Assembly (NCBI GenBank): GCA_031258795.1
Contig: JAIRMI010000026.1
Span: 1 to 10,331 of the forward strand
Length of the DNA: 10,331 nucleotides
Source of the DNA: Puniceicoccales bacterium
GTDB taxonomy: Bacteria; Verrucomicrobiota; Verrucomicrobiia; Opitutales; JAIRKQ01
Direction of reading: 5' to 3'
The notes beneath the pieces are model-generated. The model saw only the letters and a program-made list of their open reading frames with translations. It had not been told where the DNA came from and did no database searches. Both the position numbers and the translations under genes were made by a program. Shown here piece by piece: positions 1 to 6,140 of the stretch. Numbering within the stretch: the first letter of the stretch is position 1; each line of letters begins with the position of its first letter.

Positions 1-397
1 TTTGGCTTTGTGGCCGGGAAGAAATTTCATCGGACGAACATCGTCGCTGGGTATGTCAATGGCAAGACCATTGCCGAATGTGTTTACAATTGCTACCGAA
101 TGTGTCTATGATTATACCACCGATGGCGAAGTCTTCAATGCCTGGGTGAAACAATCCCTCGTTGTAGCGCTGAAACCCGGGCAGGTGATCCTTATGGATA
201 ATGGGGCGTTTCATAAGCATCCCAGGACGCGGGAGGCCATCGAAGCAGCCGGCTGTTCCCTAATTTACCTCCTTCCCTACTCTCCGGACCTCAATCCCAT
301 CGAAAAATTCTAGGCGAACCTCAAATGAACACTCTCTCATATCCTCCACCTTTTTCCTTCTCTCTCCGACGTCATTCAGTATGCTTTTTTGGAGTGA
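1..397 (+). pseudogene. IS630-type transposase, C-terminal part, decayed and cut by the window edge
   Basis: The reading from base 113 onward gives DGEVFNAWVKQ, then LKPGQVILMDNGAFHK, then LPYSPDLNPIEKF. These are hallmark motifs of the DDE domain of IS630-family transposases: the second catalytic Asp lies in MDN and the final Glu in NPIE. The gene is broken in three ways. Bases 1 to about 85 read in another frame (HRTNIVAGYVNGKTIAECVY), and the frame changes at a short imperfect duplication (70-88 and 89-110). The Trp expected after NPIEKF is a TAG at 311-313. A TGA follows five codons later (326-328), although the C-terminal reading (TLSHILHLFPSLSDVIQYAF) can be followed to a TGA at 395-397. 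The N-terminal half lies outside the window. The family call is firm, and the element cannot make a working transposase. Confidence 0.88.
70..112 (+). repeat. short imperfect tandem duplication causing the transposase frameshift
   Basis: The stretch beginning ATTGCCGAATGTGTTTACA (70-88) is followed directly by ATTGCTACCGAATGTGTCTA (89-108). Both encode a version of I-A-(T)-E-C-V-Y. The net insertion is not a multiple of three, so the frame coding the left part differs from the frame coding the catalytic right part. A slipped-strand duplication in a transposase gene is the simplest explanation. Confidence 0.7.
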
Positions 398-697
398 GAT
401 GACTATAAAAGACTTACAGGACAGTGGCGAGCAAAAAAAAGGGGAGCTTCCTCGCGCCACATCGGGCGAACCAAAGGAGGACTTAACAGCAAGCTACATG
501 CCGTTTGTGATGGCCTTGGACGGCCGGTGCGGTTGCTCCTGATCGCTGGGAACGTTAGCGACATCGTTGGCGCCGGTGAACTACTAAAAGATCTACCAGA
601 GGCGAGTTATCTGCTAGCAGACAAAAGGTATGATGCCCATTGGTTTCGGGAGGGCCTGAGACAGCGGAGGGTAAAGCTATGCGACGCTTTCGGGTAG
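398..697 (+). pseudogene. IS5-type transposase fragment (DDE domain, first recognisable copy)
   Basis: The frame running to TAG at 695-697 reads AKKRGASSRHIGRTKGG, NSKLHAVCDGLGRPVRLLL, AGNVSDIVGAGELLKDL and ASYLLADKRYDAHWFREGLR. This is the central DDE region of IS5-family (IS427/IS1031-like) transposases. The usual order is K-G-G/S-x-K-h-H, then R-P, then A-G-N-x-x-D, then L-x-A-D-K-x-Y-D. N- and C-terminal parts are absent, and it ends in CDAFG followed by a stop where the next tandem unit is joined. Bases 407-431 (AAAAGACTTACAGGACAGTG and onward) match a segment inside the second unit (about 758-783) but are joined out of order, so even the left end is a rearranged piece. No terminal inverted repeats or target-site duplications are visible. 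It is an inactive remnant. Confidence 0.8.
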
Positions 698-953
698 CCG
701 TGCGATTGCTGCCGACCGCTGGGAACGTCAATGACATTGTTGGCGCCGGTGAACTGCTGAAAGACTTACAGGACAGCGGCGAGCTATCTGCTGGCGGACA
801 AATGGTACGGCGCCAACTGGTTTTGGAGAGGGCTGAGGCAGCGCAGGGTGGAGCCATGCGACGCTTTCGGGTAGCCGGTGAGGTTGCTGCTGACCGCTTG
901 GGAACGTTAGCGACATCGTTGTGGCGCCGGTGAACTACTAAAAGATCTACCAG
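506..953 (+). repeat. tandem array of about 2.5 IS5-transposase-derived units (174-177 bp)
   Basis: Units begin at 506 (TGTGATGGCCTTGG), 680 (TGCGACGCTTTCGG) and 857 (TGCGACGCTTTCGG). The third stops near 953. Every unit repeats CD-x-x-G-x-PVRLL, then AGNV-x-D-IVGAGELLKDL, and the full ones continue through ASYLLADK to LRQRRV. At each junction the end of one unit (codons for LRQRRVKL/EP) is fused to the CD codons of the next. The junction sits on TGYGAY, so it probably arose by recombination on a short homology. The units differ from one another by substitutions and small indels, and the second has a one-base frame change near 778-783. The array is therefore not very recent. Copies in other frames give spurious open frames here. 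Confidence 0.8.
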
Positions 954-989
954 TTAGCGTCATACCCTTTGTCTGCCAGCAGATAACTC
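951..989 (-). mobile_element. inverted IS5-type transposase scrap
   Basis: On the minus strand these 39 bases translate as SYLLADKGYDANW, the same motif as in the plus-strand units but closer to the family consensus (ADKGYD rather than ADKRYD). They abut the truncated third unit tail to tail at CCAG. This marks an inversion breakpoint or a second, independently oriented IS copy. The fragment is too short to be anything but debris. Confidence 0.7.
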
Positions 990-1200
990 ACTCTCCGGTC
1001 GTCTCCCGTGGTTTCGATCCCACTCCGATCATCCACCCGTGGCTTCCCACGCAACTTCGGGAAATACATGCTTTAGTCGTCCAAAGTTCCCTTCTTTTAT
1101 TAATCATATGATCATAGTCAAATCCCGACTTTCTGTTCGCCATCATAATGCCAAGCTCATTTTTATAAGTCCTGACACTAGGGGTTCCTCCCTCTTGCAC
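988..1200 (-). pseudogene. probable remnant of a small exported protein gene (paralogue of the gene at 1734-1943)
   Basis: This 70-codon frame starts at a GTG with no visible Shine-Dalgarno sequence. Its first residues, MQEGGTPSVRT, resemble the segment just after the signal peptide of the small protein encoded at 1734-1943 (MQGGKVPSSNET). The DNA upstream (about 1201-1320) also matches the upstream DNA of that gene, including a shared block TTGCGATATTAAAATTTAA (1301-1319) versus TTGCAATATTAAAATTTAG (2003-2021). The signal-peptide part is no longer in frame. The remainder (MMANRKSGFDYDHM, CVGSHGWMIG) is unlike anything I recognise, and the last bases run into the inverted IS5 scrap. I read it as a decayed duplicate; a genuine short gene is possible but unlikely. 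Confidence 0.4.
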
Positions 1201-1600
1201 ATTGCGCAGTTAAACTGACCTTGGAAAAAGGCAGCCTCCATACCTTCTCTAAGCCAAGCATAGCATCTAGAATGGGAAACAATGCAAGCAAACAGCACAG
1301 TTGCGATATTAAAATTTAACAAAGAAAACTAAAACTCCCAAAATTCATCCCTGTCCAAGTCTTTTTGTAAACTTATTTCCTTTTCACGAAAAAATAAAAA
1401 GACGGGCAGCTCTGAAAATATTTCATTCGTTTAAGATTTGCTTTTCTCTTACCCTGCATAAATGATGAAACTTTATCGAAAATGATAACATCCTAAAAGC
1501 CGCCGGACCGCCTTGCACTGAAATTATCCCTGCTACCCTGGCTTTACCAACTTTGCATCTTATGGTCTTGGCTTTTCTACTTCATTAGTTCGCAAACCGA
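1080..1600 (-). repeat. decayed duplicate of the segment at about 1790-2330 (small gene plus sod 3' end)
   Basis: Colinear blocks of similarity are visible by eye. 1181-1203 matches 1869-1893 (TTCCTCCCTCTTGCAC versus TTTCCCTCCTTGCATC). 1300-1319 matches 2001-2020. 1403-1420 (GGGCAGCTCTGAAAATAT) matches about 2123-2155. 1430-1505 matches 2163-2240 (the sod 3' end), and about 1580-1592 matches 2310-2320. Spacing is broadly kept, with small indels. The copy carries stops and frameshifts, so this is the dead one of the pair. The bases between 1600 and 1733 show no clear match and no gene. Confidence 0.6.
1431..1592 (-). pseudogene. degraded second copy of the sod 3' end
   Basis: Read on the minus strand, the bases from about 1505 to 1431 align with the last 24 codons of the sod gene at 2164-2806. 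GCTTTTAGGATGTTATCATT aligns with GCTTTTGGGAACGTCGTTAA, followed by matching CGATAAAGTTTC/CGACAAAGTTTC and a matching terminal TAA. A one-base deletion and a premature TAG in one frame make it non-coding. Weaker similarity continues to about 1592, at the distance expected from the intact copy. No further 5' sod sequence is recognisable. Confidence 0.6.
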
Positions 1601-1733
1601 ACACCCTAAGTATCAATGCCCTTACCTTCTGCAAGTAACCCCACCCTAAAAGAAACGCTCCAACTCCCTGACACTTGCACCAACATCAAGCAGGGCTACA
1701 TCTGCTTACATCAGGGCTGTTTGGTATTTTCAA

Positions 1734-1943
1734 TTAATTTTGTTCATCAACTAGTGGATTTACGCGTGCATTTTTTCGACGGACCTTCGCATCCTCCTCT
1801 GACTGAGGGGCATGGTTTTCATAGCACTTGCTATGCTTACATTCCTGCTGGTCCGTTTCATTTGATGAAGGAACTTTCCCTCCTTGCATCGATGTACTGA
1901 CACTGAAAAGAAGCAGAACTAACAACTTCTTCGAGTTAAACAT
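1734..1943 (-). CDS. small putative exported protein, 69 aa
   Basis: Translation begins MFNSKKLLVLLLFSVSTSMQ, which has the form of a Sec signal peptide: a short basic start (residues 1-6), a hydrophobic core (7-16) and small polar residues where cleavage would fall (about 16-20). There is no lipobox cysteine. The mature part, about 50 residues, is very polar and charged (ECKHSKCYENH, EEDAKVRRKNARVN) and has two cysteines, at about 35 and 40. The ATG at 1943 is preceded by AAAGGAAAATATT, a good Shine-Dalgarno sequence seven bases away, which is the main reason to prefer this frame over the overlapping plus-strand frame. It lies about 220 bp downstream of sod on the same strand. A decayed paralogue lies at 988-1200. 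I recognise no family, and the function is unknown. Confidence 0.5.
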   Translation of the reverse strand: MFNSKKLLVLLLFSVSTSMQGGKVPSSNETDQQECKHSKCYENHAPQSEEDAKVRRKNARVNPLVDEQN

Positions 1944-2163
1944 AATATTTTCCTTTGCTTAATTTTGCTTGAATAAACAAACGATGCAGACAAACGACGC
2001 AATTGCAATATTAAAATTTAGAAAAAATGAAAAATTTAACCAAAAAAGCCAAAGCTCTCGAGGCATACCTCCACACCAGCCTATTTGTAAGCTCATTTTC
2101 CTCTGAAAAAACAAAAAAGATAAGCAGCTCTGAAGAAGCGTGCGTCAAAAATACTTCATTTGT
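1944..2163. other. A/T-rich spacer between sod and the small exported protein gene
   Basis: No gene is seen in these 220 bases. They hold the ribosome binding site of the small gene at the left edge. Several short blocks are also conserved in the decayed duplicate to the left, such as AATATTAAAATTTA (2007-2020) and AGCAGCTCTGAAGA (2122-2135). Conservation of the blocks could mean promoter or 3' end signals, or simply common origin. I could not find a convincing stem plus T-run terminator after sod. Confidence 0.5.
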
Positions 2164-2806
2164 TTAAAGCTCATTTTTCGTTGCTGCGTCATAGAGTTTG
2201 GAAACTTTGTCGAAATTAACGACGTTCCCAAAAGCCTTTAGGTAGTCGGCTTTGCGGTTGTTGTACTTCAAATAATAGGCGTGTTCCCATAGATCTAGCA
2301 CCAAAATGGGCTGCCCTATTCGCAAGGCATGTTCCTTCATCAAGGGGTTATCGTGGTTCAACATTGAGCAAATGAATAAGTTCCCATTTTCGTCAACTGC
2401 CAACCAAGTCCAGCCACTACCAAGGTGCCCCATTGCAGATTGCTCAAAGATGGATACAAATTCAAAGCTACCGAATTGTTTGATCCATTGCCCCAAACAA
2501 CTTTCCGGAAGGATGATTACTACCTCCAGGGGTTAGGATATTCCAAAAGAGCGCATGATTATAATGTCCACCGCCATTGAACTTAATGAGCTCCCTGGCT
2601 TTAGCGGGCACGTCCAGTTGGGCAATGTTTTTTGCAAAATCATCGAGAGATATACCCAATTTTGCTCCAGCCTCGGAGAGAACGCTGTTTAACTTATTTA
2701 CGTAAGCGGCGCGGTGTTTATCGTGGTGCAAATGCATCGTTTGCGCGTCAAAATTTGGTTCCAAAGCATCATATTTATAGGCAAGACCATCCAACGCACA
2801 TACCAT
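2164..2806 (-). pseudogene. Fe/Mn-type superoxide dismutase with a one-base frameshift
   Basis: The enzyme converts superoxide to oxygen and hydrogen peroxide in the cytoplasm. Two minus-strand frames join into one normal-length protein of about 213 residues. The first (2806 to about 2480) carries TMHLHHDKH and GGGHYNHALFW; the second (about 2480 to 2164) carries GSGWTWLAVD, NHDNPLM and VLDLWEHAYYLKY. Metal ligands H27, H84, D171 and H175 (corrected numbering) are all present. The break is in an AAA run (plus-strand TTT at 2479-2481). Removing one A restores DQQFGSFE, the expected family reading; as it stands the first frame stops after DQTIR. GGGHYNH is of the Mn type, but the usual Gln of NQDNPL is His (H151), as in some iron or cambialistic members. 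The conserved Trp of AFWNVVNW is Gly here. Start ATG 2806 has a strong AAGGAG sequence 6 bases away and lies 40 bp after nrdA. A sequencing error in the run is the alternative to true inactivation. Confidence 0.88.
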
Positions 2807-2818
2807 AATTACTCCTTG
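2807..2818 (-). promoter_or_regulatory. Shine-Dalgarno sequence of sod
   Basis: On the minus strand AAGGAGTAATT directly precedes ATG 2806. It is the strongest ribosome binding site among the minus-strand genes in this window and fixes the start of sod. It suggests the gene was efficiently translated before the frameshift. Confidence 0.75.
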
Positions 2819-2846
2819 TTTGGTTTGAAAAATCTTTGCCTCTTGC

Positions 2847-5800
2847 CTATGTCAGTGAAGCATGACTGTGAAAGCGATTGAGGGCACTCAATACGGCGCT
2901 CGTTCCATCGGAATATTCTCCAAATACTTCATGGTCACTACTCAGTGCAAAGCCGGCCGATTTTACATCATTGATTGCTTTGACGCCCTTTTTCCACGCA
3001 TCCATAAACATACTCGAAAGAGAATGAAGGTTTGGTGCGGCTAGGAACAGGCGGAGAGCCTGGGATTGATCGATCCACCGCTGGCACACCGACGCATGTT
3101 CTATCAAAATGGGGTTGTCTATCATGAATGCTGTGCAGTACAGACTTTTTATTTCCTCAGAAATTTCATCGATAGCCGCCAGCTCTCCCTCGAAGTAACG
3201 GATCTGCTTGTGAATTTCTTTGTTCCAAAAACCATGCTGTTTGAGTGTCTTGACAAGCTCCTGGGAAATGACCATCATTTCTCGGTTGTTCGACAGTTCC
3301 TTGGTAAATACATTTCTGGTCGCTGGCGCCAAACCGGGATAGCACCCCATCAGGCGGGATATCTTGCGCGTAGGCGAGTTGGCATTTAAATATGCGTTCC
3401 TGATTCCGAACTTTTTCAGGTCTCTACGCAGCGAATCCCAATCAAGCTTTATTTCAAAATTGCTGGAAGAAAAATCCATGGGCAAAACACCTTTTTTCCA
3501 CTCGGACGATTCGTAAACAGGGCAAGCACCGAGCTGCTTGGCAAGATTAACGGACTCTTTGATGGTTTCGTAAGCAATAAACTCGAAGCATTCATTGCTA
3601 AACTTTAGTGCCTCCGGGCTGCTGAACGGCACGTTTTTGTGGTACAGTGCGTTTTGAAAACCCATCACGCCGAGACCGATTGCCCGATATTTTTTGGCAA
3701 ATATTTGCGATGCCTCCGTTGGAAAGTAGTTCACGTCGATCATGGCATCGAGGGCACGGACGGCAACTTGTACCGTATTTCGTAGCTTATCAAGGTCCAG
3801 CGAACCATCACTGCGCAAATGTTTGCCCATATCGAGTGACCCTGCGTTGCACACAGCGGTCTCCTCGTAGGTTGAGTTCAACATATGTTCCAAGCATAAA
3901 TTCGGAGCATGAATCACCCCATTTTTGCACATATTAGCACGGTTACAGGTGTCCTTAAAAGCTATTTTCGGATACCCGGTCTCAAAAATTCTTTGCATAA
4001 TCTTTTGCCAAAGATCGGACACGGATACTCTCTTCGAAGGAATTTTGCCATCCGCAGCCCGCCGTTCCAATTCGACATAAAAATTTTCAAAGTCGGCACC
4101 GTATAAATCGTGCAAATTTTCAGTGTCCTCGGGATTAAACAGCGACCAATCGGCACCTTCGCCCAATCGTTTCATGAACAAATCGGGGATCCATAACACC
4201 GTCCCCAGCTCATCACCATTGGTGCTGGAATTATTGATTTTTTTTCTATAATCGATGAACTCCTGCACATCGCAGTGCCAAATTTCCAAGCAAGCCAGTC
4301 CCCTGCCGCGTCGCCGCTCCGTACCTTGATTCGCCACAGCCAACTGGTGTTGGTGCAATTGTAAAAAAGGAATGACTCCGGGGGAATCTCCCCGCGTACC
4401 TTTGATTTTCGTGCCCCTACCACGCACATTAGTCCATGAACCGCCAACACCGCCACCCCATTTCGCAATAAAAGCATTATCCGCGATACCACGCGCCATG
4501 ATGCTTTCCAGGTCGTCCTCGATGTGATAAACGTAACTTGCCATCATCTGCGCCTTCGGCGTCCCAGCGTAGTATAGCGTGGGTGTGGACAGGCAAAAGT
4601 ACCTATCTCGAAATAAACGGTAGAGTGCGATGGCTTCTTTTTCAGCGTTTTGTTTGCCCATGAATACACCCATGGAAACGCGCATCCACAGCATCTGTGG
4701 CGTTTCCAAAATCGTTTGCTCAGAATCGCGCAGCAAATAATTTTCAACCAAGCTCTGCAGGGCAATGGCATCAAACTCCAGATCTGCACGAATGTCCAAC
4801 TCCGCGGATATGGCACCAAGATCGTATTTTAGCATATCTTCGTGAAGCAAGCTAAGTTTAACGCCGCGCTCAATGTATTCCTCAAAGGCAACTCGCTGCC
4901 TACCTTGCAGCTGTTCAACACCATCGCTGGAACAGTGCCAGTTAAAAATTTCTTCGTACAAGTAGGATAACTGTATGCGTGCAGCAAAAATCGCAAAACC
5001 CGGGTCCTTTTCGATCAAACCACGCGCATTCTCGATTACACGTTCCCGGAGAGCATTGCTGTCCATTTCGTTGACCACGCCGTCGCGCAGCGCACCCACA
5101 ATTTCATCCCTAGTCAGATGGGAATCTATGCCAGTATGAGCAAATGTTATCCTCGCCTGTAAGTCGGAGCCATCCCACAGAAAACTCTCCCCATCACTGT
5201 TTCTTATTAAAATTATCGACTCTTGGAGGGCGACATCTTCGACTTGACTTTCGAATTGTCCACTTTCACGTAACTGTGCGTGCTTCGAACGGTATAAAAT
5301 ATACGCCTCGGCTACTTTGAAAAATCCAGCAGCCATGAGCTCTTCTTGGACGCAATCTTGCACGTCTTCAATGTAGGCAAAGGAAAGCCCAGAATTTACC
5401 ACATCTTTCGTCACCGCCTCTGCAATTTTTTCAGCTGGAACGGGGTCCTGTTTCACGGCTAAAAATGCCTGTATTACGGCGTTTTTTATCTTCGCTTCGT
5501 TCCACGGAACAACCTGTTTGTTTCGCCTTATCAATTTGATCCCCGGCCTGTGGCACATATTGCTAAAGGACTCGTTTTCCATGCGTTTCTTCATGACGTA
5601 CCCACGGGCAATATCGTGTGCTTTGTTTCGGACCAAAACCTCCTCAACCAGCAAATCAAGCTCACACTTATTCAGTGAACCCGATCCGCGGCGTAGGGAC
5701 TCCTCGGCAACGTCGGTCACCAATAGATTGATCAAATTCTTATTTTCTTGGGTGAAAATGTCGGCTTCGCCCCGAGACAGGCAGACATTGGTCAGCGCCT

Positions 5801-5951
5801 CACCGAGCTCACGGGCAACATTCATAACGTCGCAGTCCCTGTGTGCTTCGACCGGTGCCACGACGCTAGCCCAGCGAAAGTGCGGCTTTTCCTCATTTGG
5901 AGTGAAGATCAATCTTTTTAGCTCCAGATTTTCCTGTAAATTTGTGCGCAT
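2847..5951 (-). CDS. nrdA: class I ribonucleotide reductase large subunit-like protein, apparently non-catalytic, 1034 aa
   Basis: NrdA normally reduces ribonucleoside diphosphates using a radical from NrdB. Residues 1-125 form a degenerate cone-like region. Residues 137-230 are a recognisable ATP-cone (KLIRRNKQVVPWNEAKI). Residues 240-340 are a further N-terminal domain, and about 350-1000 are the catalytic barrel. The finger-loop triad is kept (N684, C686, E688 in NLCLEH), as is C701. The partner redox cysteine (E. coli C225) is missing between S472 and Y473, as if by a 3-bp deletion. The phosphate loop usually read APTATIS is NSPTRKIS (859-866). The IEP motif is LAP (874-876). The tyrosine pair of KTTYYLR is N994-D995. 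The C-terminal tail has no cysteine pair. Apart from these sites the scaffold aligns without gaps or stops. The start ATG follows an in-frame TAA and has only a weak ribosome site. sod follows after 40 bp; no nrdB is seen. Either a pseudoenzyme or an early pseudogene. Confidence 0.85.
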   Translation of the reverse strand: MRTNLQENLELKRLIFTPNEEKPHFRWASVVAPVEAHRDCDVMNVARELGEALTNVCLSRGEADIFTQENKNLINLLVTDVAEESLRRGSGSLNKCELDLLVEEVLVRNKAHDIARGYVMKKRMENESFSNMCHRPGIKLIRRNKQVVPWNEAKIKNAVIQAFLAVKQDPVPAEKIAEAVTKDVVNSGLSFAYIEDVQDCVQEELMAAGFFKVAEAYILYRSKHAQLRESGQFESQVEDVALQESIILIRNSDGESFLWDGSDLQARITFAHTGIDSHLTRDEIVGALRDGVVNEMDSNALRERVIENARGLIEKDPGFAIFAARIQLSYLYEEIFNWHCSSDGVEQLQGRQRVAFEEYIERGVKLSLLHEDMLKYDLGAISAELDIRADLEFDAIALQSLVENYLLRDSEQTILETPQMLWMRVSMGVFMGKQNAEKEAIALYRLFRDRYFCLSTPTLYYAGTPKAQMMASYVYHIEDDLESIMARGIADNAFIAKWGGGVGGSWTNVRGRGTKIKGTRGDSPGVIPFLQLHQHQLAVANQGTERRRGRGLACLEIWHCDVQEFIDYRKKINNSSTNGDELGTVLWIPDLFMKRLGEGADWSLFNPEDTENLHDLYGADFENFYVELERRAADGKIPSKRVSVSDLWQKIMQRIFETGYPKIAFKDTCNRANMCKNGVIHAPNLCLEHMLNSTYEETAVCNAGSLDMGKHLRSDGSLDLDKLRNTVQVAVRALDAMIDVNYFPTEASQIFAKKYRAIGLGVMGFQNALYHKNVPFSSPEALKFSNECFEFIAYETIKESVNLAKQLGACPVYESSEWKKGVLPMDFSSSNFEIKLDWDSLRRDLKKFGIRNAYLNANSPTRKISRLMGCYPGLAPATRNVFTKELSNNREMMVISQELVKTLKQHGFWNKEIHKQIRYFEGELAAIDEISEEIKSLYCTAFMIDNPILIEHASVCQRWIDQSQALRLFLAAPNLHSLSSMFMDAWKKGVKAINDVKSAGFALSSDHEVFGEYSDGTSAVLSALNRFHSHASLT

Positions 5952-6140
5952 AACTACTTCACATGATTAAAGTTCCCCCCATCCAGTCAACACTTAGCGG
6001 TAAAAATTTCCCCCAGCTTGGATCCCATTGGTATTCAAAAACTTACACCTCTTACGAAGATAACATCATAACCAATCCGCACCGCAAACATTTTTTCCAG
6101 GCGCGAGTTGAAATGCTTAAAATGCTTAAACAGATTGACT
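5952..6140. other. spacer between nrdD and nrdA; no gene seen
   Basis: These 189 bases lie where an nrdG activase gene might be expected after nrdD, but they are too short for one, and no radical-SAM CxxxCxxC reading is present on either strand. They contain a small tandem repeat, AATGCTTAAA twice (6112-6131). On the minus strand a TTGACT lies about 40 bases before the nrdA start, but no well-spaced -10 element follows, so I do not call a promoter. No NrdR-box-like palindrome is visible, so nrdA is either read through from nrdD or has its own undetected signal. A 77-codon plus-strand frame across this spacer has no supporting features. Confidence 0.5.
6112..6131. repeat. two tandem copies of AATGCTTAAA
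   Basis: The decamer AATGCTTAAA occurs twice in a row in the nrdD-nrdA spacer, just past the nrdD stop codon. Its role is unknown; it may be simple slippage. Confidence 0.6.

Noticed and set aside
398..953. Repeated 174-177 bp units as a possible CRISPR or satellite array
   Set aside because: Units are direct copies of an IS5 transposase coding segment without spacers.
1005..1030. GTGGTTTCGATCCCAC, which recalls a tRNA T-arm
   Set aside because: The stem is only four pairs, the loop length is wrong, and no acceptor, D or anticodon arm can be folded around it.
1359..1403. Inverted repeat GTCTTTTT ... AAAAAGAC as a possible terminator
   Set aside because: The stem is A/T-rich with a 29-base loop, and it is not kept in the homologous segment at about 2075-2120.
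1616..1900. Plus-strand 94-codon frame opposite the small exported protein gene
   Set aside because: It has no ribosome binding site or recognisable domain; the minus-strand frame has both a good ribosome site and a signal peptide.
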